Shown here one piece after another: positions 1-8,272 of a DNA stretch of 46,903 nucleotides. Numbering within the stretch: the stretch's first letter is position 1; each line of letters opens with the position of its first letter. A program made the translations under genes and the position numbers. The notes beneath the pieces are model-generated. The model saw nothing but the letters and a program-made list of their open reading frames with translations. It did not search any database and was not told the origin of the DNA. The stretch comes from Akkermansia muciniphila (GTDB lineage Bacteria; Verrucomicrobiota; Verrucomicrobiia; Verrucomicrobiales; V1-33): contig CAMAUV010000034.1 in NCBI GenBank assembly GCA_945861415.1, forward strand, positions 1 to 46,903, read 5' to 3'.

Positions 1-2
1 CC

Positions 3-116
3 CGGACCGAGATCTTCGACTTCATCGAAGCCTACTACAACACCCACCGCAAACACTCCTCCCTCGGCTACCTCACCCCGGCCAAATTCGAGGCTGATTT
101 AAACACCATCAACTAA
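3..116 (+). pseudogene. IS3-family transposase, C-terminal end only (cut by window edge)
   Basis: The reading frame entering from the left edge ends at the TAA at 114-116 and encodes about 37 residues. They include the phrases FIEAYYNTHRKHSSLGY and LTPAKFE, the typical C-terminus of the rve integrase-core domain of IS3-family OrfB transposases (the N-x-x-R-x-H-S-x-L-G-Y signature). Such proteins catalyse cut-and-copy transposition through a DDE active site, which would lie upstream outside the window. Whether the element is intact cannot be told. The AT-rich bases just after the stop (117-150) probably hold the right terminal repeat, but the left end is not visible to confirm it. Confidence 0.85.
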
Positions 117-195
117 CAAAAATTTGGTCCAAAAATCCGTTGCATCTCACAAGTCTATCCCACTGCCGCCGGTGCGTAAAGAGTCATCATAGACT

Positions 196-230
196 AAAAA
201 AGCCGCTCCGGCATGAAACCGGGACGGCTT
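196..230 (-). terminator. Rho-independent terminator of the lsrF-like gene
   Basis: Read on the minus strand, a 12-bp near-perfect stem (AAGCCGTCCCGG pairing with CCGGAGCGGCTT, one two-base mismatch) closes a short loop and is followed by six T residues. It lies about 30 bases past the stop of the minus-strand gene ending at 262, as expected for an intrinsic terminator. Confidence 0.85.
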
Positions 231-261
231 TGAAACTAAAGAAGATAAGTGAGGATGAGGG

Positions 262-1239
262 TTACTTCTTTGCCTTCTTTTTTGCGCTGCGGGCGAGGTC
301 TGCCTTGAGGTCGTTATACATCTGGAAGGCGGATTTGGCGCTGAGACCTTCATGGACAAGGGCGCGTACGGCCTGCACCATGGCCACGGGGCTGTCGCTC
401 TGGAAGATGTTGCGGCCCATGTCCACGCCGTTGGCTCCCTGTCTGATGGCTCCGTGGGCCATCTTGAGGGCGTCGAGTTCCGGCAGCTTCTTGCCGCCGG
501 CGATGACGATGGGCACCGGGCAGCAGGAAGTGACGGTATCGAATTCAGTATCCGTGTAGTAGCATTTCACGAGGTGCGCGCCGAGCTCCGCCATGATGCG
601 GGTGGCGAGCCGGAAATACTGAGGCGTGCGGGCAAGGGCACGACCCACAGCGGTGACGCCCATGACGGCAATGCCGTAACGGTTGGCGGCGTCCACAAGA
701 TCGGTCAGATTCTTGAGCGACTGGCGCTCGTGCTGACTGCCGATGAAGACTTGCACGGCGAGCACGGAGGCGTTGAGGCGAATGGCTTCTTCGATGCTGC
801 AGGCCACGCTTTCGTTGCTGAGGGGCTCGTAGCCGGGGCGGCGGAGCTTGATTTTGTCGTCGCCGTCCTCGCCTTCCCATTCATCGGCCGGGCTGATCAT
901 GCTGGTACCACCGCTGGCCCGCAAAGCGATGGCTTTTTGCGTAGAGGCGGGGATGACGCTACGCTGGATGCCGCGGGTGAGCATGAGGCAGTCGCAGTAG
1001 GGCTCCAGTGGGAGGATGGTCTGGTCCACACGCTCGAGACCAGTGGTCGGTCCCTGGAAGTAACCGTGGTCAAAGGCAAGCATGAGGGTGTTGCCGCTCT
1101 TGGGGTTAAAGATCCTGCTCAGGCGGTTCTTGAGGCCCCAGTCATATTGGTGGGAGCCTTTGAGGAAAAAGCCGGGAGCCGCCTGCGGGATGGAGGTGAA
1201 GAATTCTTTGTTCTTCTTTTGTCCGTCGATGTCTGCCAT
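262..1239 (-). CDS. LsrF-like thiolase / class I aldolase-fold protein
   Basis: The 325-residue product closely matches E. coli LsrF, the 3-hydroxy-5-phosphonooxypentane-2,4-dione thiolase of autoinducer-2 breakdown. Shared phrases recalled from that family are DWGLKNRLSRIFNPKSG near residue 35, MLAFDHGYFQGPTTGLERVD near 52-71, PVPIVIAGGKKLPE, and GVDMGRNIFQSD near the C-terminus. The Schiff-base lysine should be the K of LVKCYYTD. The fold is a DhnA/FbaB-type TIM barrel. LsrF is about 290 residues; this protein carries an extra acidic stretch (EWEGEDGDDKIKLRR, about 20 residues) near residue 125 and a lysine-rich tail. No lsr transport or kinase genes are nearby, so a role in AI-2 processing is uncertain and a general sugar-phosphate aldolase or thiolase is possible. 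Confidence 0.85.
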   Translation of the reverse strand: MADIDGQKKNKEFFTSIPQAAPGFFLKGSHQYDWGLKNRLSRIFNPKSGNTLMLAFDHGYFQGPTTGLERVDQTILPLEPYCDCLMLTRGIQRSVIPASTQKAIALRASGGTSMISPADEWEGEDGDDKIKLRRPGYEPLSNESVACSIEEAIRLNASVLAVQVFIGSQHERQSLKNLTDLVDAANRYGIAVMGVTAVGRALARTPQYFRLATRIMAELGAHLVKCYYTDTEFDTVTSCCPVPIVIAGGKKLPELDALKMAHGAIRQGANGVDMGRNIFQSDSPVAMVQAVRALVHEGLSAKSAFQMYNDLKADLARSAKKKAKK

Positions 1240-1315
1240 GTGGTGTCAGTAGGTTGAATTTGAAAAGAATAGGACGCGGCGATTAAGGCCCGGGCCACCG
1301 GGGCGCAAGTGGAAG

Positions 1316-3169
1316 CTATTGCTGTTGGGTAACTTCCACTCGCAGGAAACGCCGACTGCCGGGCGTGACAACTTCGGAGTCTGTAACCGTTACCACTGTC
1401 CGGTCAGCCTGATCCTCAAGGGAGGATACTCGTTCATGAGTAAAGCCGTCGGCGCTCGACCACAACGCCGCCCATGGGCCGGCGAGCGAAGGTGCGCCAA
1501 AGGCCGTATACCGGAATCCTGGCCCGGAATACTTGCGAACAGGGAACTTAAGCGCGAGGCGCTGGTCACCGGCAGTGCTCACGGAGAGGGACGGCCAAAG
1601 CGGTCGGGTGGCAGCCAGGGGATCCTCGATCCATGCGTATTCAAAGATATTGCGGATACCGTCGCCATCGGGATCGGCGTCGTGCATGGCACCCTCTTGA
1701 CTGCTGAAGTTCCGGGTTGCCAGCCAGTCTCCCATTGATTCCTGCACCGTGACCCGGAACATACGCTCGATGTTTTGCCCGTCCAAATCTGTGGCGGTCA
1801 CACTGATGACGGCCGAACCAGCAGCGAGTGGGGAGAGATTTAAACTACTGTCGGTCAATGTAGCCCCACACACACCCGGTGAAGAGGACTGCACGGCGAA
1901 AGAAAGCGGGGCCACGGGGCCCGCGGAAAGGAGGGTAACCAGCGAGTCGACAGCAAACGCAGCAGGAGGAGGATTCGTTACAGGGCAGTCCGAGAGCACC
2001 GGATTTGTCGTGCTATAGTTGCGCCGTTGCAAAGCGGCAATGCTGTTAGCCACAGCCATACCAGATTCAGGGATGCGGGCGAAAACCGTGAAACCCTCGT
2101 TCTGGTTATTCAGATTGGCAGCATTGTCCGCAAGGCTGATGAAATACTCGCTGGTGGCGCTGTTTGGGGAGTTTGAACTCTTGGCCATAGAAACGGTAGC
2201 TCGTCCATTGGTGATTTCAGGCTCGTTCACAACGGACGGCTGCCGGGTGATTTCCGGCGTGCCGGGAGCCGCCTTATAGCCGCCACCCTGAATGACAAAC
2301 CCGGGGATGCTGCGGTGGATGATAGTATTCGCATAGTCTCCACGGCTAATATAGGCTTTGAAATTCGCTACAGTCAGTGGGGCCGCAGTTGGATAGTAGA
2401 GATAGTCGATGGTGCCGGTGTTGAAGACGAGGCGCGAAGCATCGGAGACATCTGGATCGGAAAAATGCGCCAGCAGATTGACTGACGCCGCTGCAGAGAG
2501 ACGCAGCGTATGGTTCTGCAGCGGGACAGGATTGACGGGAGTCTCAAGTGCAGGCACTGGCCGATAGACATAAATACGCAGGGTAGTGTTGAGAGTCTTC
2601 CCGCCAGCAGTTAAAGTGACATCCAGCGTGTAGCGTCCGTGAGCGACCGGGACACCACTGATTCCCGCGACACCGTTAAAAATAAGCCCCGATGGCAATC
2701 CAGCAACATTCCAGACAGGCGAGCTTTGTAGAGTAGTGAAACTGTAGGTAAAATTCTGCCCGGTTAATGCTGAAACCCACCTTGCACTCGTCATGTAAGG
2801 TGGAGCCACCACAGAGTAAATGTTGGATGGATTGGACTCTTCAACCGCCACGCCAGAGCCTTTGTAGGCTCTGACGATCCACTCAAAAGTCAGCAAACCG
2901 GGCCACAATGTTGGCGCCGCGGTCCATGATGAGGAGTTGGCCACAGACTCACCAAAGAAATTCCACGCCGTAGTGCCCACTGTCCGGTAGTAGACCCTAA
3001 ACCCGACCTCGTTATTTGAAGTGTCAGTCCATGTGCCATTAAGCACACCGCTATTATTCCACGCCATCGTTAGACCGCTGGGCGCCGAAGGAGGAGCCGC
3101 CATGGCAGAGCAGGAAAGCAAAAGGAGGGTGGAGAGTCGCCAAAGGAAGCGGCAAGTTGTTTGGACCAT
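1316..3169 (-). CDS. Secreted multidomain protein with Fn3-like, Ig-like and cyclophilin domains
   Basis: From the ATG at 3169 the product is 617 residues and begins with a clear signal peptide (MVQTTCRFLWRLSTLLLL, then a cut after AMA). An upstream TTG at 3208 would add 13 residues that spoil the signal, so the ATG is preferred. Residues about 27-120 resemble a fibronectin type III module and about 125-203 an Ig-like putative module (GLPSGLIFNGVAGISGVP). Residues about 245-385 form a cyclophilin peptidyl-prolyl isomerase domain, seen in APLTVANFKAYISRGDY, IIHRSIPGFVIQGGGY, NSATSEYFISLADN and GFTVFARI; the catalytic arginine is in IHRS. The end carries a Ca-type DPDGDGIRNIFEYA phrase common in secreted verrucomicrobial proteins. 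It probably acts as a folding helper or adhesin outside the inner membrane. Substrate unknown. Confidence 0.85.
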   Translation of the reverse strand: MVQTTCRFLWRLSTLLLLSCSAMAAPPSAPSGLTMAWNNSGVLNGTWTDTSNNEVGFRVYYRTVGTTAWNFFGESVANSSSWTAAPTLWPGLLTFEWIVRAYKGSGVAVEESNPSNIYSVVAPPYMTSARWVSALTGQNFTYSFTTLQSSPVWNVAGLPSGLIFNGVAGISGVPVAHGRYTLDVTLTAGGKTLNTTLRIYVYRPVPALETPVNPVPLQNHTLRLSAAASVNLLAHFSDPDVSDASRLVFNTGTIDYLYYPTAAPLTVANFKAYISRGDYANTIIHRSIPGFVIQGGGYKAAPGTPEITRQPSVVNEPEITNGRATVSMAKSSNSPNSATSEYFISLADNAANLNNQNEGFTVFARIPESGMAVANSIAALQRRNYSTTNPVLSDCPVTNPPPAAFAVDSLVTLLSAGPVAPLSFAVQSSSPGVCGATLTDSSLNLSPLAAGSAVISVTATDLDGQNIERMFRVTVQESMGDWLATRNFSSQEGAMHDADPDGDGIRNIFEYAWIEDPLAATRPLWPSLSVSTAGDQRLALKFPVRKYSGPGFRYTAFGAPSLAGPWAALWSSADGFTHERVSSLEDQADRTVVTVTDSEVVTPGSRRFLRVEVTQQQ

Positions 3170-3240
3170 GAAAATCGGGAGGAAGTCGGTGCAGATTACT
3201 GGAAACAACCCTAGCTGGAAGTTAAATCTTCGGTTCCTTA

Positions 3241-3837
3241 CTACTTGCGGAGATCAGCCTCCGGTTGAGTCTTGAGGAAGAGCCTACGCCACTCCCCCAG
3301 CCCGCGAGCTTCCAAATCGGCGGCGGGAACGAAGTCGAGGGCGGTGGAGTTGATGATATAGCGTTTGACCCCCGGGTTTTTGCGGTCGCCGGTCACGCGG
3401 CCCAGCCATGTGCCGGCAGTGCGGGAACGGACTTTGACGAGCGGTGGGACCCGGGGGATCTCTTCGACTTCGGCGGAGTCCGTCGTGGCGCTGAATTCGG
3501 CGAACCCCTCGACGCTTTCCAGCTTGGCGATGGAAGCGAAAAGCACCTTATCGCTCACCACATCAGTGTAAACTCCAAGTTCCGCGTGGTTCACCCACTT
3601 CCCGGTGTTGGGGATGTCGCAGTTGTCCAGTCCGTCGCGCTGGGTGGTGAAATAAGCCTCCCTGCTAAGGGCTTTGATGCGCTCGTCAAACTTGCCTGCA
3701 GGCGGTGCGTTCGGCGTGGCCACGCTCTGTTTAATCTGAACTTTGGCAAACTTGGTCATGAGCGCGAGGAGCGCACACATGGCGACACCAAGCCCCGCCA
3801 AAAAGAGCGCGGGCCTGACCTTACCTTCTTCTCTCAT
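3241..3837 (-). CDS. Membrane-anchored MsrB-like protein lacking catalytic residues
   Basis: This 198-residue protein has an N-terminal membrane segment (ALFLAGLGVAMCALLALM, residues 10-27) followed by a domain colinear with the MsrB encoded just upstream. Aligned blocks are VYTDVVSDKVLFASIAKLES versus [20 protein letters not shown], then VKVRSRTAGTWLGRV versus [13 protein letters not shown], then KRYIINSTALDFV versus [13 protein letters not shown]. The catalytic cysteine of RYCINS is isoleucine here, the recycling cysteine of GCGW is gone, and both histidines of HLGH are W and R. It cannot be a normal methionine sulfoxide reductase. The frame is intact, so it looks like a retained pseudoenzyme rather than a broken gene. 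It starts 12 bases after msrB, in a probable operon, and may bind oxidised proteins or partner with MsrB. Confidence 0.75.
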   Translation of the reverse strand: MREEGKVRPALFLAGLGVAMCALLALMTKFAKVQIKQSVATPNAPPAGKFDERIKALSREAYFTTQRDGLDNCDIPNTGKWVNHAELGVYTDVVSDKVLFASIAKLESVEGFAEFSATTDSAEVEEIPRVPPLVKVRSRTAGTWLGRVTGDRKNPGVKRYIINSTALDFVPAADLEARGLGEWRRLFLKTQPEADLRK

Positions 3838-3849
3838 CTACTGTGGGCC

Positions 3850-4596
3850 CTAAGGCTTGGCCTCTTCCTTCTTTTCAAAAAGCTTTTTGTATTCGCCAAA
3901 ACCTTCTTTGTCCAAATCCTTCTGATGGATGAAGCGGATGGAGGCGGAGTTGATGCAGTAGCGCAAGCCACCAAGTGCCTCCGGGCCGTCGTCGAAGACG
4001 TGGCCCAGATGGGAGTCGGCGGTGCTGGAGCGGACCTCTGTGCGCACCATGCCGTGGGAATTGTCGGTGAGTTCCTTCACTTCATCCTTTGCCAGTGTCT
4101 TGGCAAAACTCGGCCAACCGCACCCGCTGTCGAATTTGTCGAGGGAGGAGAAGAGCGGCTTGTTGCTCACTATGTCCACGTAGATGCCGGGTTCGTGATT
4201 ATTCCAGTATTCTCCTGTGAAGGCTCGCTCGGTGCCGGACTCCTGCGTCACGTATCGCTGGATGGGGGTGAGCTTCTCGATCTGATCTTTGAGCTTTGCG
4301 GCGGGGGAATCGGGTTTTTCAGGCATAGGTTTGGTAGCGGGATCTGGAGCGGCCTGCGCGCCGACCGATGAAACTTTTGGTGTCCCGGGCTCCGATTCCA
4401 AGGCCGGTCTAGTTCCCGGCACAGCAGCGGGGAGGCCGGATACCCTAGGAGTGGCCGCGCTAGTCGAGGAATAATCCACGGGGTTGCTGGCGGGTTGGAG
4501 TGGCGGAGGGGTTGTCGTGGATGCTTGGCCCGGTTTTTCACAGGATACGGGAGCGAGGGCACTGAGTGCTAAGGCGAGGAAGGCTACGGGTTTCAT
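3850..4596 (-). CDS. msrB: Peptide-methionine (R)-S-oxide reductase, exported (MsrB)
   Basis: MsrB enzymes reduce the R-isomer of methionine sulfoxide in proteins. The 248-residue product has an N-terminal export signal ending at Cys19 (LSALAPVSC), likely a lipoprotein site although the -3 proline is unusual, then a Pro/Ser/Thr-rich linker to about residue 105. The catalytic domain fills the rest: [10 protein letters not shown] (Cys159), [15 protein letters not shown] (His196, His199) and [14 protein letters not shown] (Cys214, catalytic). The 55-residue spacing of the two cysteines matches the recycling and catalytic pair of neisserial PilB MsrB. The two CxxC zinc pairs found in many MsrBs are absent, as in the PilB type. 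It would repair envelope proteins. A catalytically dead paralogue follows 12 bases downstream. Confidence 0.9.
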   Translation of the reverse strand: MKPVAFLALALSALAPVSCEKPGQASTTTPPPLQPASNPVDYSSTSAATPRVSGLPAAVPGTRPALESEPGTPKVSSVGAQAAPDPATKPMPEKPDSPAAKLKDQIEKLTPIQRYVTQESGTERAFTGEYWNNHEPGIYVDIVSNKPLFSSLDKFDSGCGWPSFAKTLAKDEVKELTDNSHGMVRTEVRSSTADSHLGHVFDDGPEALGGLRYCINSASIRFIHQKDLDKEGFGEYKKLFEKKEEAKP

Positions 4597-4665
4597 GGTC
4601 TGGCTTTCTGGGTAATTACGCGTGAACTGTTATCTAGGAGCCCCGGGGGCGGTGATATTGCGGCC

Positions 4666-4908
4666 TTACTCCGGGAGGCGGGAATGGGAACCGTCGCAAA
4701 AGGGTTCGTTACAGGTGTGCTTACAGTTACACAGAGCCGCAGTTTTCGCTTCGGCGAGGGTAAACTTTTTGGGCCCCAGTCCGGTGCCCTTGTGGGATCC
4801 GTCGCAAAACGGCTGAGTTGCGCTGCGACCGCAGGCGCACCACCAGTAGTCGCCAGCTCCGAGGGGCAAAACGGCGGGTTTACGGTCATGAATGATTTTT
4901 TCGGACAT
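4666..4908 (-). CDS. CDGSH iron-sulfur domain protein, two motifs
   Basis: The 80-residue protein contains two mitoNEET-type cluster motifs, [16 protein letters not shown] at residues 24-39 and [16 protein letters not shown] near the C-terminus. Each supplies three cysteines and one histidine to a 2Fe-2S cluster. Tandem small CDGSH proteins of this size are known in bacteria and are thought to act in electron transfer or cluster handling; the partner is unknown. The gene lies 69 bases upstream of msrB on the same strand, which suggests a redox-repair grouping (an inference from proximity). The first residues [16 protein letters not shown] are typical of the family, supporting this start. Confidence 0.9.
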   Translation of the reverse strand: MSEKIIHDRKPAVLPLGAGDYWWCACGRSATQPFCDGSHKGTGLGPKKFTLAEAKTAALCNCKHTCNEPFCDGSHSRLPE

Positions 4909-5040
4909 GCCTCACTGTATCCATGCAGCGCCCACTGCCACTGTTTTTTCCACCATGGCCGCGGAGGCTCAACTGCTGGCAGGGAGGCGGTCCCGCCGCC
5001 GCCAAACCCATGCGCCTGCCGGCGGCGGCGTTGTAGGAAC

Positions 5041-5172
5041 AACCCAGTCTGGATCGTAGTCACTACGGATGGTGCGCAGGAGCCCATTGAAGGAGAGACC
5101 ACACTTCTGCGTCTCGCCCTGCTCAATCTGCTGGAAAACGCCTGCGATTTCACCCTGCCCGGTGGCACGGTG
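5041..5172 (+). pseudogene. Histidine kinase ATPase-domain remnant
   Basis: Frame 1 across this stretch reads as the N-box of a sensor histidine kinase: EGETTLLRLALLNLLEN followed by ACDFTLPGGTV. The consensus of that box is L-x-N-L-L-x-N-A-x-x-F-T-x-x-G-G-x-V. No H-box, G-box or F-box is found on either side within the 588-base gap, and the frame upstream (proline/arginine runs) does not look like protein. It is therefore a scrap of a lost two-component kinase. The match is short, so chance similarity cannot be excluded. Confidence 0.5.
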
Positions 5173-5395
5173 CCGTCGCCCGCCTTGCTATTCGCTGAGA
5201 CGCAAGAAGACGGCGGCTTCCTAACTCGCCGGAGCCGGAACCAATTGCGGCAGACACCGTGGAATGCTCCGACTTGTCGGACCATTCAGGTGACTTATAG
5301 CCGGGAGTAATTACCGAACGTGGCAAGGAGTTTTCAAATCGGGAGAAGTTTCCGCCGCGAGGACGCGCAGTCGAGGGGACAAGTCCCACTCAAAC

Positions 5396-5418
5396 AAAAA
5401 GCTCCGACAAGTTGGAGC
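5396..5418 (-). terminator. Rho-independent terminator of the SLC13-type transporter gene
   Basis: On the minus strand the stem GCTCC/GGAGC, extended by AAC/GT pairs around a small loop, is followed by TTTTTG. It lies 79 bases past the stop of the transporter gene that ends at 5497. Confidence 0.65.
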
Positions 5419-5496
5419 GGTCCAGAGCGGCTTCGCCGCGTCAAAATCTGATATCGCCGTAACTGATTTTGGCCGCAAGTGACCGAAACATCCAGT

Positions 5497-7014
5497 TCAT
5501 CGGTAGATGATCCAGATGACTCCGAAAATGGCCGCAGCGCCGACGAGGTCGAGGGCGATACCGGCTTTGAACATGCGGGGCAGTGGCACGTGGCCAGTGG
5601 CGTAGGCTTGCGCGTTAGGGCCGGTACTCACCGGCAGCATGAACCCGAAGCTGCAGGCCATGCCGGTGGCGATGGCGACGGGCACCAGAGGCAAACCGCC
5701 AGCATGAGCCACACCCAAGAGAATTGGTGCCATGACCGTAGCGGAAGCAGTGTTGGAGGCGGCTTCGCTAAGCAAGATGCAGACGACAATACCCACGGCG
5801 ATGAGTGCCCAGATGCCCGGCTGTCCCAGTAGTGACTGGATGCCGGCGCCCATGGCTTTGTCGAGCCCGGTGGAAGTAATCAGTCCGCCGAGGGACAAGC
5901 CCCCTGCGAAAAGGAAAATGGTGCCCCAGTCGATCCGCACCGCCTCCCGCCATGTTAGCGTGAATTTCCAGTCGCTCAATTTCACAGGGAGCAAGAATAG
6001 CATGAGCCCACAAAGCAGACCAACCGTTTCCTCCGGCAGCCGCGCTTTAATCCATGCGGCACCGTAAAGCTGCTCGCCGAAAATGACTTCGACGAGGCCG
6101 GGATACATCCAGAGCAGCGCCGCGGAGGCGAAGAGTATGCCGGTATTCCGCTCTCCGGCAGTCAATGGGCCGAGGGCACGGCGCTGACCGTCGAGGTGAG
6201 CCGCGAGCGCCTCTCGGTTCTCAAACGGCAAACCGCGCGGACGCATTCTCCAAAGGAGGAAGACCGTAAGCAAAACTACTAGCGGGACCCCGGCGCGCAT
6301 CCATTCGACGAAGGAAACATCCACACCGTAATTCCGCACCGCGGCAATCGCAATCAAGTTAGGCGGAGTACCCACGGGAGTGCCTAATCCGCCAACAGAA
6401 GCGGCGAAGGCAATGAGCAGAACGAGATTGCACCGCGCCCTTGGTTTATCGGCTAGTCCTGGACAGGTAGCGAGCACGCCCATGGCGATGGGCAGCATCA
6501 TGGCTGTAGTGCCGGCATTACTCATCCACATACTGAGCAGTGCGGTCATAGCGCCCAGCGCGCCAAAAAGAGTGGCGGGCGAGCGGGTGACACCGGGTCG
6601 GGTGAGCACCCAAAGGGCCATGCGGCGGTCCAATCCGTGAAGCCGCATGGCCTCCGCGAGGAAGAAACTGCCCATGAAAAGAAAAATGATTGGCGAGGCG
6701 AACAAGGCGAACACTTCCTTTTGCGGGGCGATCCCCAGCGGGACGCATAACGCAGGAGCGAGCAGCGAAGTGGCGGCCATGGGAATGGCTTCTGTAAGCC
6801 AAAAAATTACCGCCAACGCTAGCACCGCTGTCAGTTTCGCCTGCTGCGGAGACAGCCCCGGCAGCGAAAAAATCAAGAGCGCCGCAAAAACGATTGGCCC
6901 CAGAAGGAAGCCCGCACGGCTGCGCCAGTACTCGAATCTCTCCTCGGCGGGAGAAAGCAGGGCGGGAGTGCTGGAATCGTCAGGCATGATGGGCGGTGTG
7001 AACTTCTCCCGCAT
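5497..7014 (-). CDS. SLC13/DASS-family sodium:anion (dicarboxylate or sulfate) symporter
   Basis: The product is about 505 residues from the ATG at 7014; a TTG at 7056 and an ATG at 6987 are alternatives, and none has a good ribosome site. It is a polytopic inner-membrane protein of about 12 segments. The paired DASS signatures are both visible: MSNAGTTAMMLPIAMGVL with the nearby GGLGTPVGTPPNLIA in the first half, and SEAASNTASATVMAPI with MLPVSTGPNAQAYATG in the second. These Ser-Asn-Thr and Pro-x-Ser/Thr-Gly loops bind sodium and the carboxylate. Family members import succinate, malate, fumarate, citrate or sulfate; the sequence does not settle which. An AraC regulator lies directly upstream on the same strand and may control it. 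Confidence 0.9.
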   Translation of the reverse strand: MREKFTPPIMPDDSSTPALLSPAEERFEYWRSRAGFLLGPIVFAALLIFSLPGLSPQQAKLTAVLALAVIFWLTEAIPMAATSLLAPALCVPLGIAPQKEVFALFASPIIFLFMGSFFLAEAMRLHGLDRRMALWVLTRPGVTRSPATLFGALGAMTALLSMWMSNAGTTAMMLPIAMGVLATCPGLADKPRARCNLVLLIAFAASVGGLGTPVGTPPNLIAIAAVRNYGVDVSFVEWMRAGVPLVVLLTVFLLWRMRPRGLPFENREALAAHLDGQRRALGPLTAGERNTGILFASAALLWMYPGLVEVIFGEQLYGAAWIKARLPEETVGLLCGLMLFLLPVKLSDWKFTLTWREAVRIDWGTIFLFAGGLSLGGLITSTGLDKAMGAGIQSLLGQPGIWALIAVGIVVCILLSEAASNTASATVMAPILLGVAHAGGLPLVPVAIATGMACSFGFMLPVSTGPNAQAYATGHVPLPRMFKAGIALDLVGAAAIFGVIWIIYR

Positions 7015-7071
7015 GGCCGGAATCCGGCGCGGACGCGAGCAAAAACTTCGACCCAACCCGGCATCCGAAAA

Positions 7072-7932
7072 CTACCCTCTAAACTTCCGCCGCCACTCGC
7101 GCGGAGGTATCCTCTTGAGGCGCAGAAACTGACGATTGAAGTTGGCAAGGTTGGTGAACCCGCAACTGAGCGCAATTTGCGTGATAGCGATACCCGTCTC
7201 TGACAGCAGTCGACAGGCCCGGCCGATGCGCAGTTCGTTGATGAATCCGGGGACCGTCTTGCCGGTGCGAGTTTTGAAGAACCGACTGAAGGCCCCCGGG
7301 CTCAGATGCACGAGGGCGGCAAGATTCTCCAGATAAATAGTCTCGTCGAGATGCGCCTGGATGTGTTGAACAACGCGATTCACGCGGTCCTCGTCCCGGG
7401 GATCAAGTTCCGGGGCGAATCCGCGGCTGGCAATGGGCACCAGATCATTGCTTTCTGCAAGTCGCTGGAGGATTTTCAGCACTGTGATCACTCGTGGCAG
7501 GCCACTCTGGTCAGGACATTGAAGCATAAGGGCCTCTACTTCGTCGCGAGTCTGGCCGGTAATGTGCAGTCCTAAGGCGGCGCGCTCCAGAAGTCGCTTC
7601 ACCTGCCTCATGGGCGCCATGTCCAGCCAACCGCGGCCCAGCCAGTCGGGATCGAAATGCAGGCACATACTGTGCACGGGTTGGGCTCCACCGGGAGCGC
7701 TGGTATCGTTTTGCCAGTCATGGGGTAAATTGGAGCCCACCAGAACCATGTCCCCAGGACACAGGCTGGCAAGATCGTCACCCACCAGGCGGTGACCGCG
7801 GGCCTTGAAGACGAGCGTGACCTCGATCTCAGGATGGCAGTGCCACACGCAGCCAAATCCGTTGGCCTTGATGACTCGGCAGTGAATACCGTCCTCGGCG
7901 CTGGCAGGAAGTTTTTCGAGTGCTGGTTTCAT
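7072..7932 (-). CDS. AraC-family transcriptional regulator with N-terminal cupin
   Basis: The 286-residue protein has a cupin-type sensing domain at about residues 15-100 (WHCHPEIEVTLVFKARGHRLVGD, with LCPGDMVLVGSNLPHDW) and a C-terminal double helix-turn-helix at about 185-286. The second half includes LAALVHLSPGAFSRFFKTRTG, then ITQIALSCGFTNLANFNRQF and PPREWRRKF, the standard AraC/XylS signature. Members of this cupin subgroup usually sense a sugar or related ligand. The gene ends 57-84 bases before the transporter start on the same strand, so it probably regulates transport of its own ligand. It is divergent from the long Gre gene across a 340-base AT-rich gap. Confidence 0.9.
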   Translation of the reverse strand: MKPALEKLPASAEDGIHCRVIKANGFGCVWHCHPEIEVTLVFKARGHRLVGDDLASLCPGDMVLVGSNLPHDWQNDTSAPGGAQPVHSMCLHFDPDWLGRGWLDMAPMRQVKRLLERAALGLHITGQTRDEVEALMLQCPDQSGLPRVITVLKILQRLAESNDLVPIASRGFAPELDPRDEDRVNRVVQHIQAHLDETIYLENLAALVHLSPGAFSRFFKTRTGKTVPGFINELRIGRACRLLSETGIAITQIALSCGFTNLANFNRQFLRLKRIPPREWRRKFRG

Positions 7933-8272
7933 ACTTGGTGCGGGAAAGTATAGTTACGCGACAGTGCGGGAAAAAGGAATTATTTCTAGTAAGCTGGAAT
8001 AAAAAAGAAAGAGGTATTTTTTTGCTGTTAAAATTTGACAAAATGCTGACTTCGTGCCGGACTTAGCGGATGACTGACCCTACCGGCAACAACAAAATAT
8101 GATACTTTTTTGAGCTCGGCGGCAGACGCAGTGTAGGGGCTCTGGCCTAATTTGGGGTGGAAAACCGCTTATCAGGGCTCGGAGTGGGCATGCATTCCGC
8201 GCGCCGAGGGCGTTCCCTGTTGCAATCGCATACGCCACGCACAGTGGCACAGGGCAACGCACCACTTTAATC
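7933..8272. promoter_or_regulatory. Divergent promoter region between araC-type and gre-type genes
   Basis: This 340-base gap is the most AT-rich part of the neighbourhood at 7975-8040. TTGACA at 8035-8040 on the plus strand resembles a -35 box but no convincing -10 lies 16-18 bases on. TATGAT near 8099-8104 resembles a -10. On the minus strand TATACT at 7952-7947 is a possible -10 very close to the araC-type start. No operator palindrome or RNA element was recognised. Confidence 0.35.

Larger units (their letters stand above)
4909..5496. other. Intergenic gap, 588 bases
   Basis: No intact gene is visible. The gap holds the kinase-like scrap at 5041-5172 and the terminator at 5396-5418. A G/C-rich palindromic patch near 4990-5035 (GGCGG...CCGCC runs) is probably structural noise. 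The rest shows no recognisable feature. Confidence 0.5.

Noticed and set aside
352..1257. Long plus-strand open frame opposite the LsrF-like gene
   Set aside because: Antisense shadow; the minus strand carries an unmistakable thiolase family match and the plus frame is Gly/Ala/Val-rich without motifs.
3265..4371. Plus-strand frame of 368 codons opposite the two MsrB-type genes
   Set aside because: It runs antisense through two recognised proteins and has no family features.
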